Below are positions 25,769 to 34,908 of a DNA stretch of 64,000 nt, piece after piece (within the stretch, counting starts at the first letter, position 1; each line of letters starts with the position of its first letter). The notes under the pieces were generated by a model. It made no database searches. It saw only the letters and a list, made by a program, of their open reading frames with translations, and had not been told where the DNA came from. The DNA comes from Alphaproteobacteria bacterium (GTDB lineage Bacteria; Myxococcota_A; UBA796; GCA-2862545), in the NCBI GenBank assembly GCA_020632925.1, contig JACKER010000013.1, forward strand, positions 186,001 through 250,000, read 5' to 3'. The translations under genes and the position numbers were made by a program.

Positions 25769-27780
25769 TGCTCGCCTGGATGCTGGCCTGCGGCGGTCCG
25801 TCCGATCCGTCTTCCACGCCGACCCCCACCGACGCGGGCTCCACCCCGGCGACCACGTCGGACAGCGGCTGGACGGGCCCCGTCGAGGTGCTGGTCACGC
25901 TGGATGGCGCACCCGTGGTCGCCCGGGTCTACGCGGACGGCGAGGTGGCGCCACGATGGACCGACGACCAGGGACGGCTCTGGCTGGACGCGGCGCGGGT
26001 GGTGGTCGCGAGCCACGACGAGGCGCGCACCGAGGGCGCGGACGTGGAGGGCGGGCGCGCGGTCGTCGCGCTCGAGCGGTACGCGCTGGACGACAACGAG
26101 GCGTACACCTTCCAGGACCCCGGTCGCCCCGACGACCGCGACGACGCCTCGCGGTGCGCCCACTGCCACCTGTCGCAGGTCGAGGACTGGCTCGGCAGCG
26201 CCCACGCCACCAGCGCCAGCAACCCGGTGGTCCAGGACGTGTACGCCGGCACCGCGGGCGCGCTGGACACCGCGGCCTGCGTCGCCGCCGGGGGCACCGT
26301 CCTCGAGGGGCTGGCACCGGGGACGCGCGCGCCCGTCGACCGCTGCTACGTCGGCGCGGGGACCCTGCCGGACCTCGATCCGAGCTGTGCCGCCACCCCC
26401 TGCGACGCGGTCGCCACCCGCACGGGAGGCTGCGCCGACTGCCACGCGCCCGGCATCGACGGCGCGCTCGGGGGGCGTGACCTGCTCGAGGCGACCGGCC
26501 TCGCGTATCGGTACGGGGTGCACTGCGACGTGTGCCACAAGGTCGACGAGGTCGATGTGGAGGCCGCCGACCGCGGGGTCGCCGGCGCGCTGCGGCTTCT
26601 CCGTCCGACCGAGACCTCGCTCACGCCGGGGCTGCCGTGGCGGGCGCTGACCTTCGGCCCCTACGACGACGTGGCGAACCCGCGGATGGGGAGCGTCGCG
26701 CGGCACCTGTTCCACGAGGCCGAGCTGTGCGGAGGGTGTCACGAGCTGCGCCAGGAGGTGCTGGTGCCGGGTGCGGCCGCCGATCCCGCGCGCTGGCCCG
26801 ACGGGCGGCTCCCGGTCCACACCACGTACGACGAGTGGGCGACCGGGCCGCTCTCGCCGGTCTCGCCGTGCAACAGCTGCCACCTGCCGCCCGATCCGGG
26901 CGTGGCGAACGCGGCGGACCTCGAGCCCGGGAGCGAGGACGAGGGCGTGACCGGCGGGTGGCCGCGACCGCCGGGGAGCGTGCGGCACCACACGTTCGAC
27001 GGGCCGCGTCGACCGGAGGCCGGGATGCTCGCGCTGGCGGCCGCGGTCGACCTGAGCACGAGCGTGGCCGCCGGGCGCGTGACCGCCGAGGTGACGGTGA
27101 CCAACGCGGGTGCCGGGCACGCGCTGCCCACGGGCGAGCCGCTGCGCGCCCTGCTCCTCGAGGTGACGGCCCGCTGCGGGGCGGAGCCGCTGGACCCGGT
27201 CGACGGCGACGCGCTGCCCGCGTGGACCGGCGCGCTCGCGCTCGGTCCGGTGGGGACGCGCTGGCCGGGGGCACGCGTCGGCGACCGGATCCGCGTGGTG
27301 GAGCGGACCGGCGGCTTCCGCGACGACCCGGGCTGGGGTCCGTTCGGCGACGGGACCTTCTCGCCGGCAGAGAAGGGGCTGCCCGTCGAGCTCGTCCGCG
27401 GCGAGCGCGAGGTGGTCGGGGTGAGCGGGGACACGGTGACCCTGGACGCGCCGCTGCCCGCCGGCACGTACGCCGTCCGTGTGCCCGGGCCCGGAGCCGA
27501 TCCGCTGCCCGCCCTCGCGGGCGCTCCCGGGAGGGCCTTCGCGCGGGTGCTCGCGGACCGTGACGGTGCGCTGATGGTGCCCCACCACCGCGCGGTGGAC
27601 GTGGTCGCCGACAACCGGCTGCTCCCGCAGGCCTCGAGCACCTCGACGCACACCTTCGTCGCGACCTGCGCCGCCCCCCAGGTGACCGCGACGCTGCGCT
27701 ACCGCCCGCTGCCGCGCGCCCTCGCCACCGAGCGGGGCTGGGACGCTGCGGACACCGTGGTCGTCGAGGTGACCCGGTGA
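25768..27780 (+). CDS. Pentaheme c-type cytochrome lipoprotein
   Basis: 670 residues. 'MLAWMLACGG' is a very short N-terminal signal with a lipobox-like LAC. Five CxxCH heme c sites are visible: CAHCH (130-134), CADCH (222-226), CDVCH (253-257), CGGCH (321-325) and CNSCH (368-372), with extra His for distal ligation. The layout resembles cytochrome c554/multiheme electron carriers. The C-terminal 280 residues have no hemes and look like beta-sandwich ('AEVTVTNAGAGHALPTGEPLRALLLEVTA'). The ATG overlaps the regulator's stop; the stop overlaps the copper oxidase start (GTGA). It probably moves electrons at the cell surface or in the periplasm; the donor and acceptor are unknown. Confidence 0.88.
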   Translation: MLAWMLACGGPSDPSSTPTPTDAGSTPATTSDSGWTGPVEVLVTLDGAPVVARVYADGEVAPRWTDDQGRLWLDAARVVVASHDEARTEGADVEGGRAVVALERYALDDNEAYTFQDPGRPDDRDDASRCAHCHLSQVEDWLGSAHATSASNPVVQDVYAGTAGALDTAACVAAGGTVLEGLAPGTRAPVDRCYVGAGTLPDLDPSCAATPCDAVATRTGGCADCHAPGIDGALGGRDLLEATGLAYRYGVHCDVCHKVDEVDVEAADRGVAGALRLLRPTETSLTPGLPWRALTFGPYDDVANPRMGSVARHLFHEAELCGGCHELRQEVLVPGAAADPARWPDGRLPVHTTYDEWATGPLSPVSPCNSCHLPPDPGVANAADLEPGSEDEGVTGGWPRPPGSVRHHTFDGPRRPEAGMLALAAAVDLSTSVAAGRVTAEVTVTNAGAGHALPTGEPLRALLLEVTARCGAEPLDPVDGDALPAWTGALALGPVGTRWPGARVGDRIRVVERTGGFRDDPGWGPFGDGTFSPAEKGLPVELVRGEREVVGVSGDTVTLDAPLPAGTYAVRVPGPGADPLPALAGAPGRAFARVLADRDGALMVPHHRAVDVVADNRLLPQASSTSTHTFVATCAAPQVTATLRYRPLPRALATERGWDAADTVVVEVTR

Positions 27781-29108
27781 TCGCCGTGGTGCTGCTGGCG
27801 TGCCGCCGTGAGCCGTCGAGCACCGACGACGCTCCGGCGCCGACCACGGCGGACACGGGGACCCCGGGGGACACCTTCCGCGAGCCGCCCATCGCCGAGG
27901 ACCTCGATCCCGACCCGAGCGTCGTCCACGTCCGCCTCCGCGCCGCACCCCTCGCCTACGAGGTCGACGGCACCACGATCGAGGGGTTCGCGTTCGAGGG
28001 CAGCGTCCCCGGGCCCACCATCGAGGCCGAGCTCGGGCAGGTGCTGGTGGCGGACATCGTGAACGACCTGCCGCACCCCACCACGGTCCACTGGCACGGC
28101 CTGCACGTCCCGGCGGCGATGGACGGCGCGGGGATGCCGATGCCCACGATCGAGCCGGGCGGCACCTTCACGGCCACCTTCGAGCTGACGCAGGCGGGGA
28201 CGTTCTGGTACCACCCGCACCTCGACACGGCGCACCAGGTGGACCTCGGGCTCTACGGGGCGGTCGTCGTGCGCGATCCCGCGGAGCCGGCGGTGGACCG
28301 CGAGCTGGTGCTGGTGCTCGACGCCTTCGGGGAGGAGGCGGCGGCAGAGCACGATCCGCACCTGGTCGACCCCACGTCGTCGCGCTGGGCAGTCAATGGC
28401 GTGGTCGCCCCGCGGTTGTCGCTGCCGGCGGGCACGCGGGTCCGCGCGCGCCTGATCAACGCGAGCAACGCGGGGATGGTCGCGCTGCGCGACCAGCGGG
28501 TGATCGCGCACGACCAGGGCCTGCTACCCACCGTCGTCGTCGGGGACCTGCTGCTGGCACCCGGCGACCGCGCGGAGGTCGAGTGGGACGTGGGCGACCC
28601 GTTCGACGTGATCCGCCTGCCCTGGGCGGTGGCGGGCGGGGAGGCCTGGGGTGAGCCGAGCCCGCTGCTCACCGTCGAGACCGACGGCGGCACCGCACCG
28701 CCCGCGCTGGCCTGGCCCACCCGCGAGGAGTCGCCGACCCCCGATCCGGGTCGCACGGATCTGCGCTTCCTGCTCTCCGGGAGCCCGGAGCTCGGCTGGG
28801 AGATGAACGGCGAGACCTTCCCCGACGTGACGATGCCCATGGTGGGCCTCGGCGAGGAGGTCGTGATCGAGGTCCGCAACGTCAGCCCCGCCGATCACCC
28901 GTTCCACCTGCACGGGCACGCCTTCGAGGTGCTGTCGGTGGACGGCGAGCCGCCGGCGTCGCGCACCATCGAGGACACCGTGGACGTCCCCGTCCGCTCG
29001 GTGGTCCGCCTGCTGCTGCTGGCGGACAACCCGGGCTTCTGGATGACGCACTGCCACGTCCTGCCGCACGCAGAGGGCGGCATGATGACCATGATCGAGG
29101 TGCGCTGA
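27777..29108 (+). CDS. Multicopper oxidase lipoprotein
   Basis: 443 residues. 'MIAVVLLACRRE' is a short lipoprotein signal (LLAC). All four copper-binding blocks of a three-domain multicopper oxidase are present: 'HWHG' (105-108), 'WYHPH' (144-148), 'HPFHLHGHAF' (374-383) and 'HCHVLPHAEGGMM' (425-437), giving a complete type 1 site (His, Cys, His, Met) and the trinuclear centre. Such enzymes oxidise metals (Cu, Mn, Fe) or phenols and reduce O2 to water. The GTG start overlaps the cytochrome gene, so the pair may form one electron-transfer unit. The substrate cannot be told from sequence; the region near the last motif is not especially Met-rich as in CueO. Confidence 0.93.
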   Translation: MIAVVLLACRREPSSTDDAPAPTTADTGTPGDTFREPPIAEDLDPDPSVVHVRLRAAPLAYEVDGTTIEGFAFEGSVPGPTIEAELGQVLVADIVNDLPHPTTVHWHGLHVPAAMDGAGMPMPTIEPGGTFTATFELTQAGTFWYHPHLDTAHQVDLGLYGAVVVRDPAEPAVDRELVLVLDAFGEEAAAEHDPHLVDPTSSRWAVNGVVAPRLSLPAGTRVRARLINASNAGMVALRDQRVIAHDQGLLPTVVVGDLLLAPGDRAEVEWDVGDPFDVIRLPWAVAGGEAWGEPSPLLTVETDGGTAPPALAWPTREESPTPDPGRTDLRFLLSGSPELGWEMNGETFPDVTMPMVGLGEEVVIEVRNVSPADHPFHLHGHAFEVLSVDGEPPASRTIEDTVDVPVRSVVRLLLLADNPGFWMTHCHVLPHAEGGMMTMIEVR

Positions 29109-29113
29109 CCCGC

Positions 29114-29569
29114 TCAGGACACGAGCGCCGCCCGTCCGTAGCGCTCGGGGGCGAACTGGTGCAGCCGCAGGTGACCGATGCGCAGCGCGTTGCGTCCGCC
29201 CTGCGGCACGGGGACGACCACCCGCCCGCTCGCGCGCGTGGCCGACACCAGGTGCCAGACCTCGCCACCCCAGGCCGACGACGTGGCGCTCGACTCGACC
29301 ATCGCGTCCAGATCGGCGTCGGGGCGCGTCTGCACCGCGACGACCGCCATGTAGGGCGCGAAGATCCGCAGCGGGCGCGGCGTCCGGTACTGCCCGTTCA
29401 CCCACGTCCGCACCCGGTCGAGCGAGCGCTCCAGGCCCTCGCGTCCGGGCGCGTCGAAGAAGAACGCCCAGCGGTTGCCGTCGCGACCCCAGGCGGCGGC
29501 GCCGATCTCGTCCGGCAGCGCCTGATCGGTCGTGAGCCCCAGCGTCGACAGCACCTCGGACCAACCCAT
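29114..29569 (-). CDS. Hypothetical protein, 151 aa
   Basis: The ATG is preceded by GAGGAGGTCAC, a strong ribosome binding site. The sequence starts 'MGWSEVLSTLGLTTDQALPDEIG' and has no signal peptide. It is a compact alpha/beta protein with a central run 'YMAVVAVQTRPDADLDAMVE' and a basic C-terminal part 'GRVVVPVPQGGRNALRIGHLRL'. I recognise no family or active site. It is the last of three genes read in the same direction after the sulfatase, 52 bp behind the small gene at 29622, and may be co-transcribed. It converges with the multicopper oxidase, 5 bp apart. Confidence 0.6.
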   Translation of the reverse strand: MGWSEVLSTLGLTTDQALPDEIGAAAWGRDGNRWAFFFDAPGREGLERSLDRVRTWVNGQYRTPRPLRIFAPYMAVVAVQTRPDADLDAMVESSATSSAWGGEVWHLVSATRASGRVVVPVPQGGRNALRIGHLRLHQFAPERYGRAALVS

Positions 29570-29621
29570 GTGACCTCCTCCCCCTCCCATAGAGCCGACG
29601 GAGCGGAACCGACCGCGGTCG

Positions 29622-29969
29622 TTACACGGCGTTGCCGACCGGCGGGCGCTCCAGCCAGACCTCGAGCACGGCGATCGCCTCGTGGACATCGATGGTGTCG
29701 AAGCTGGCGACGACGTGGTCCCAGTCGGGCTCGAGCAGCACCAGCCGGAAGTGATCGCGGTACCAGCCGAGATCCACCGTCAGCTCGCGCCAGCCGTCCC
29801 GACCCCGCCGCTCCGGGGGGACCGGTTGCTGCAGCCACAGGAGGTCCTCGGAGTCGTTCACCTCCACCATCCGGCCGTCGACGAACCGCGCCGACAGCCC
29901 GTTGTGGCGCACCCACCACCCCGAGGGCACGCGGAACGGGAGGAGCGCCCAGACGCCTTCAGCGGGCAC
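29622..29969 (-). CDS. Small hypothetical protein, 115 aa
   Basis: The GTG start lies inside the last codons of the sulfatase gene (11-bp overlap), implying translational coupling. It is Trp-rich and beta-like: 'GVWALLPFRVPSGWWVRHNGL', 'LTVDLGWYRDHFRLVLLEPDWDHVVASF'. There is no signal peptide or membrane helix. The repeated pattern of strand, Trp, strand could form a small beta-barrel or SH3-like fold, but no family is recognised. Its link to the sulfatase is by position only. Confidence 0.6.
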   Translation of the reverse strand: MPAEGVWALLPFRVPSGWWVRHNGLSARFVDGRMVEVNDSEDLLWLQQPVPPERRGRDGWRELTVDLGWYRDHFRLVLLEPDWDHVVASFDTIDVHEAIAVLEVWLERPPVGNAV

Positions 29970-31341
29970 CGGGCTGCTCCGGGCCGAACGTCGACTCGAG
30001 CGCGCCCATCGCGGCCCAGAGCAGGTCCAGCTGCTCCTCCTCCTCGGGCGAGGTGCCGTCGGCCAACAGGTCCGGCCCCTCGTCGATCGCGCCCGGCCGC
30101 ACCTCGAACATACGTCGTTCTCGGCCGAGGATCTCGAGCTTGTACCCCTCGTTGCGGAGCGCCCGGTTCATGCTCGTGGGGTCGGGGTCGAGGCTCCCCA
30201 CGTCCGGGAAGCGGAAGCTCGCGATGGTGGCGTGGGGTCCGGGCGCGGTGGGGTCCGCGAGCACGTCCAGCAGGCTCGCGCCGTCCAGGACGGGGGCTTC
30301 CGGCGCCACGTCCACCAGCGCCGCCATCGTCGGCAGCAGGTCCACCACGTGGGCCAGCGCGTCGGTGGACGCCCCCTGCGCCACGGTCGGACCGGTGAAC
30401 ACGAGCGGCACCCGCACGCCGGCCTCGGTCATCGTGCCCTTGCTGCCCTCCCCGACGAAGGGGGGGACGATCGCCTCCTTGGGCGAGCCGTTGTCGCCGA
30501 GCAGCGCGATCGTCGTGTCCGCCAACACGTCGGGACCGAGCTTCGAGAACAGACGCCCGAGCTCGTGGTCCGCCGCGGACAGCATCGCGCGGTACAGCGT
30601 GACCTCGTCGTCGTCCTCCGAGACCCGCTCGTCGAGCAGTCGCCCGGGGGGCGCGTGCAGCGGGACGTGGGGCGCGGAGAAGCTCACCACCAGCAGCCAG
30701 GGCTCGTCCGTGTGCCGGACGAAGTCGATGGCCTCGTCGATGGTGTCGGTGGTCGCGTAGGTGTGGGAGATCCGCTCCCGGCCGTCCTCCACCTTCACCC
30801 AGCGGTCGTAGTCCAGCGGCCCGTGCCGACCTTCGGGGACGGCGGAGAGGTTGGCCAGCGCACCCGCGAAGTGGTCGTAGCCGGAGCGGTTCGGGTGCGT
30901 GGCGGCGTCGGGTCGCCCGTCGCTGACCAGGTGCCACTTCCCCACCAGCGCCGAGCGCATCCCCGCGCGCGCTGCGACCTCGGCCAGCGTCTCCTCCTCG
31001 AGCGGCAGCTCGTAGGAAGGTCGGTCCTGCGCGAGGATGTCGCCGATGCCGGTCCGCCGGTTGTAGCGGCCGGTCTGGATCTCCGCGCGCGTCGGCGAGC
31101 ACATCGGCGAGGACCAGGCCTGGGTGAACCGCGTGCCCACCTCGCACAGACAGTCCACCGTCGGCGTGGCGGCGACGTCGTCGGTCAGCTCCCAGGCGCC
31201 GAGCTGGTCCACGCCCACGTCGTCGAGGATCACGATCATGACGTTGCGCGGCTCCCCGCCGCGGGCAGCGGCCTCGTGCACGACCTCGCACGGCGGGGTG
31301 GCGGCGCATCCGGCGAGGAGCAGGGGTAGCAGGCGTCTCAC
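29959..31341 (-). CDS. Type I sulfatase, lipoprotein
   Basis: 460 residues. The GTG at 31341 gives 'MRRLLPLLLAGCAATP', a lipoprotein signal with lipobox LAGC. The sulfatase core is clear: 'IVILDDVGVDQLG' supplies the metal-binding Asp pair; 'CSPTRAEIQTGRY' is the CxPxR motif whose Cys is converted to formylglycine; 'GKWHL' and 'LLGDNGSPKEAI' complete the calcium and sulfate site. It would hydrolyse sulfate esters, probably on polysaccharides, at the cell surface. A formylglycine-generating enzyme must come from elsewhere. No signal peptide remains if the longer open frame is used, so that start is rejected. It is first of a likely three-gene unit. Confidence 0.9.
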   Translation of the reverse strand: MRRLLPLLLAGCAATPPCEVVHEAAARGGEPRNVMIVILDDVGVDQLGAWELTDDVAATPTVDCLCEVGTRFTQAWSSPMCSPTRAEIQTGRYNRRTGIGDILAQDRPSYELPLEEETLAEVAARAGMRSALVGKWHLVSDGRPDAATHPNRSGYDHFAGALANLSAVPEGRHGPLDYDRWVKVEDGRERISHTYATTDTIDEAIDFVRHTDEPWLLVVSFSAPHVPLHAPPGRLLDERVSEDDDEVTLYRAMLSAADHELGRLFSKLGPDVLADTTIALLGDNGSPKEAIVPPFVGEGSKGTMTEAGVRVPLVFTGPTVAQGASTDALAHVVDLLPTMAALVDVAPEAPVLDGASLLDVLADPTAPGPHATIASFRFPDVGSLDPDPTSMNRALRNEGYKLEILGRERRMFEVRPGAIDEGPDLLADGTSPEEEEQLDLLWAAMGALESTFGPEQPGAR

Positions 31342-31396
31342 CCCGCGGTCATACCCCGACGGCCCCGGCCGTGCGGGGGTCGAGTAGGATGGGCCG

Positions 31397-34156
31397 ATGG
31401 TCTGGCGGCGCTCTCCGCTCCTGCTCCTGTCCGCGGTCCTCGGCGGCTGCCCGTGGATCGGGTCGGAGGCCTTCGACGCCAGGCTGGACGCCGACGGCGA
31501 CGGGCTGGTCGCGGCCGAGCTCGGGGGAGCGGACTGCGACGACACCGATCCCGTGCGCGGGGCGGCGCCGACCTGGTACGAGGACGGGGACGGCGACGGC
31601 TACGGCGCGGACGAAGGCGAGACCCTCGTCGCCTGCGACCCGCCGGACGGCTGGGCCGCGAGCGTGGGGGACTGCGACGACGGCGACCCCGCGCGGTTCC
31701 CCGGCGCCGAGGAGCGCTGCAACGGGCTGGACGACGACTGCGACGGGCTCGGGGACCCGGAGGACGCTCCGGGCGGGCCGACCTGGTACCTGGACGCGGA
31801 CGGCGACGGCTACGGGGATCCCGCGCAGACCGAGGTCGCCTGCGGCGCGCCGTCCCACTTCGTCGACCGTGCAGGGGACTGCGACGACGGCGACCCGGAC
31901 CTGAACCCCGAGACGGTCTGGCACCTGGACGACGACCACGACGGGTATGGCGGCGACGAGACGGTCACCGGCTGCGAGGAGCCCCCGTGGTCCACCGCGA
32001 GCGGCACGGACTGCGACGACGCCGATCCCGACGTGAACCCCGCGGCGCAGGAGCGCTGCGACCCCGACGACGTCGACGAGGACTGCGACGGCGACGCGGA
32101 CGACCTCGACCCGGACGCGATCGGGCAGATCGCGTGGACCGAGGACGGCGACGGCGACGGGTACGGCGTGGACGGCACCGAGGTCAGCGCCTGCGACCCG
32201 CCCACGGCGTCCTCGGTGGCGCAGGGTGGGGACTGCGACGACCTCGCGTTCGCCGTGCATCCGAACGCGGCCGAGCGCTGCGACGAGGTGGACAGCGACT
32301 GCGACCTCGATCTCGACGATCCGGACGCCTCGGGGCGGCTGCCGCTGTACGCGGACACCGACGGCGACGGCTGGGGCTCGGGCGCGCCCATCGGCGACGG
32401 CTGCTTCGAGACGGCGAACGCCGTGTTCGGCACGGGAGACTGCCGGCCCGGGGATCCGAGCTTCCACCCGGGGGCGGCGGACACCTGCTACGACGGCGCG
32501 GACCAGGACTGCGCCGGCAACGACGACGACGACTGCGACGGCGACGGGTTCGTGGCGGACTTCCGCGGCGGCGACGACTGCGACGACGACGACCCGCTGG
32601 TGTACCCGGGGAGCGCGCCGGCGGTCCGCGAGGTGCCCGGTACCTACGCGACCATCCAGGCGGCGGTGGACGCGGCCTGCGATGGGGACGTGGTGGAGGT
32701 CGACGCGGGGACCTGGGTGGGGGCGGTGACCATCGACCGCGCCATCGACGTGCGCGGCGCGGGCCCAGGGGTCACGGTGATCGACGCGCAGGGCAGCGGT
32801 CCCACCCTCAGCGTGACCACCGCCCGACTCTCGTCGTTGTCCCTGGTGAACGGGTCGAATCTCGGGAACGGGGGGTGCCTCGTCGTGACGGCAGCCGCGA
32901 TCGTCGAGGACGTCACCATCGCCGACTGCTTCGGCGCGATCGGCGGGGGCGTGTTCGTCGCCCCCTACGCCAGCCTGGTGATGACGGACACCGAGATCCT
33001 GCGGTCGAGCTCGGGCATGGGCGGCGGGATGATGGGCTCGGTGGGCTCGACCCTGTCGCTGGAGCGCGTGCTGTTCGAGGACGACGTCGCGACCAGCGCG
33101 GGAGGGCTGGGCATCTCGGTCGGTCTGCTCGACATGCACGACGTGGTCTTCCGGCGCACGACGGCCTCGACCGGCGGCGCGATGATGGCGTTGACGGTGG
33201 GCGGCACGTGGGAACGGGTGACCCTCGACGGCGTCGGAGGGGCGGGCTTCCCCGGCATCTACGCGAACAACGTCGCCGGCCTCACGATCCGGGACCTGCT
33301 CGCCGTCGACGGCCGCGGCGAGGTGTCCTCGCAGGGTACGGCGATGTTCCTCGACCAGGTCCACGACGCGGTGATCGAACGGGTCCGGGTCGAGGGAGGC
33401 GTGGGGGGATGGGGGGTGGGCGCCAACGCCTCCAGCGTGCGCGTGGGGGTGTCGGCAGGCACGGCGACGGTGTCGGACGTGCAGCTGGTGCGCGCACCAG
33501 GGCAGCTCGACCTCGTCACGGGGCTCGCGAGCGACCGGCTCACGGTCCGCAACGTCACGGTCGTGCAGAGCGCCACCGCGGGGTTGCGCGCGACCGCCAA
33601 CACCGGCGCCATCGACGTCGCCGATGCGGTGCTGGTCGACAACGCCGGGGCCGGGCTGTCGGCCGTGGGCAACGGCGTGACCCTGACGCGGGCGGACGTG
33701 GTCGGGAACGCCGGCGGGGATCTCGTCGGCCCGGTCGTCGCCACCGACGTCCTCGCGGTCGACCCCGGCTTCCGTAGCCTGGGCCCCGCCGTCCCCGATG
33801 CGCTCGTGGATCTCCGGCCGGGACCGGGCTCGCCGCTGATCGACGCCGGCGACCCGACGACCTCCGACCCCGACGGCAGCCGCACGGACCTCGGCGGGTA
33901 CGGGGGACCGGCCGCCGACCCCCTGTGGTGGGAGGACCTGGACGCCGACGGGATGCTCGACGACGTCGAGCGCTGGTTCGGGCTCGACCCGAGCGTCGAC
34001 GACAGCGCGCTCGACCCGGACGGGGACGGGCTCACGAACCTCCAGGAGTTCCAGCTGGGGACCTTCCCGGACACCAGCGACACCGACGGCGACGGGCTGA
34101 GCGACCGGGCCGAGGCGCTCGGGGGCAGCGACCCGCTCGACGGTGCCTCGCCGTGA
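31397..34156 (+). CDS. MopE-like / beta-helix / TSP3 surface lipoprotein
   Basis: 919 residues. 'MVWRRSPLLLLSAVLGGCP' gives a lipobox at Cys18. Residues 40-400 hold about seven MopE-type metal-binding repeats, each with 'DGDGDGYG', 'DCDDGDP' and 'ERCNGLDDDCDG'-like segments. Residues about 410-840 form a right-handed parallel beta-helix, opened by 'PGTYATIQAAVDAACDGDVVEVDAGTW'. The C-terminus has thrombospondin type 3 calcium repeats ('DLDADGMLDDVERWFG', 'DTDGDGLSDRAE'). The MopE module is widespread in Myxococcota surface proteins. The protein should bind calcium or other metals and possibly carbohydrate. Its stop overlaps the next start (GTGA), coupling it to the membrane protein and kinase that follow. 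Confidence 0.88.
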   Translation: MVWRRSPLLLLSAVLGGCPWIGSEAFDARLDADGDGLVAAELGGADCDDTDPVRGAAPTWYEDGDGDGYGADEGETLVACDPPDGWAASVGDCDDGDPARFPGAEERCNGLDDDCDGLGDPEDAPGGPTWYLDADGDGYGDPAQTEVACGAPSHFVDRAGDCDDGDPDLNPETVWHLDDDHDGYGGDETVTGCEEPPWSTASGTDCDDADPDVNPAAQERCDPDDVDEDCDGDADDLDPDAIGQIAWTEDGDGDGYGVDGTEVSACDPPTASSVAQGGDCDDLAFAVHPNAAERCDEVDSDCDLDLDDPDASGRLPLYADTDGDGWGSGAPIGDGCFETANAVFGTGDCRPGDPSFHPGAADTCYDGADQDCAGNDDDDCDGDGFVADFRGGDDCDDDDPLVYPGSAPAVREVPGTYATIQAAVDAACDGDVVEVDAGTWVGAVTIDRAIDVRGAGPGVTVIDAQGSGPTLSVTTARLSSLSLVNGSNLGNGGCLVVTAAAIVEDVTIADCFGAIGGGVFVAPYASLVMTDTEILRSSSGMGGGMMGSVGSTLSLERVLFEDDVATSAGGLGISVGLLDMHDVVFRRTTASTGGAMMALTVGGTWERVTLDGVGGAGFPGIYANNVAGLTIRDLLAVDGRGEVSSQGTAMFLDQVHDAVIERVRVEGGVGGWGVGANASSVRVGVSAGTATVSDVQLVRAPGQLDLVTGLASDRLTVRNVTVVQSATAGLRATANTGAIDVADAVLVDNAGAGLSAVGNGVTLTRADVVGNAGGDLVGPVVATDVLAVDPGFRSLGPAVPDALVDLRPGPGSPLIDAGDPTTSDPDGSRTDLGGYGGPAADPLWWEDLDADGMLDDVERWFGLDPSVDDSALDPDGDGLTNLQEFQLGTFPDTSDTDGDGLSDRAEALGGSDPLDGASP

Positions 34157-34908
34157 TCGCCTGGTGGTCCGCCCTCGCGCTCGCGAGCGAGTGCCCGCCG
34201 GCCCATGCCGACGAGCTCGAGCAGACGCTCGGCCGCGCGGAGCGGGCCTACGCCGACCTCGACGAGGAGACCTTCCTGCACGAGCTCGACGAGCTCGCGG
34301 TCCGCACGCCCTGCCTCGCCGAGCCGCTGTCGCCCACGCTCGTCGCCCGCTACCACCGCGCGATCGCGCTGCGGCTCTACGGGACCAGCCCGGATCGGGC
34401 GCTCGCCTCGGTGGGCGCGAGCCGTGCCGCCGACCCGACGTTGACGCTGCCCTGGGTCGCGCCCGACCACCCGTTGGGTCTCGCGTGGGCGGCAGCGCCG
34501 GACCCGGCGACCGACCGGCTGCCCCGGCCGCGGCACGGCGTGCTCTGGCTCGACGGCGAGGCCGTGCGCGCCCGCCCGGAGTCCCGCGCCGCCCTCGTCC
34601 AGTGGTTCCCCGAGGGCGGTGAGCCGACGAGCTCGCTCGTGTTCCCCGACGACCCGTTCCCGAGCTACACCCACGTCTCCCCGCTGCGACAGGGGTTGGC
34701 CGTGGGCGCGGTCGGCAGCTTCGCGCTGGCGGCGGGAGCCTGGGCCGGCGCGCTGGTGGCACGGGGCGACTTCGCCCAGCCCGACCACGATCTCACCGAG
34801 CTCCAGCGCTTGCGGACGACGGCGAACGGGCTCGCGATCGGCTCGGGCGTCCTGGTCCTCGCGGGTGGCGGCCTGCTCGGCGCCTCGTTCGTGGTGGACC
34901 GCCCGTGA
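34153..34908 (+). CDS. Exported/membrane protein of unknown function in kinase operon
   Basis: 251 residues. 'MIAWWSALALASECPP' looks like a signal peptide. The middle is soluble and helical ('LEQTLGRAERAYADLDEETFLHELDELAV', TPR-like spacing), and two hydrophobic helices lie near the end ('LAVGAVGSFALAAGAWAGALV' and 'GLAIGSGVLVLAGGGLLGASFVV'). This layout of an exported helical domain plus two C-terminal helices recurs beside Ser/Thr kinases in Myxococcota, but I cannot name a family. It overlaps both neighbours by 4 bp (GTGA), so the three genes form one tightly coupled operon. Confidence 0.72.
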   Translation: MIAWWSALALASECPPAHADELEQTLGRAERAYADLDEETFLHELDELAVRTPCLAEPLSPTLVARYHRAIALRLYGTSPDRALASVGASRAADPTLTLPWVAPDHPLGLAWAAAPDPATDRLPRPRHGVLWLDGEAVRARPESRAALVQWFPEGGEPTSSLVFPDDPFPSYTHVSPLRQGLAVGAVGSFALAAGAWAGALVARGDFAQPDHDLTELQRLRTTANGLAIGSGVLVLAGGGLLGASFVVDRP

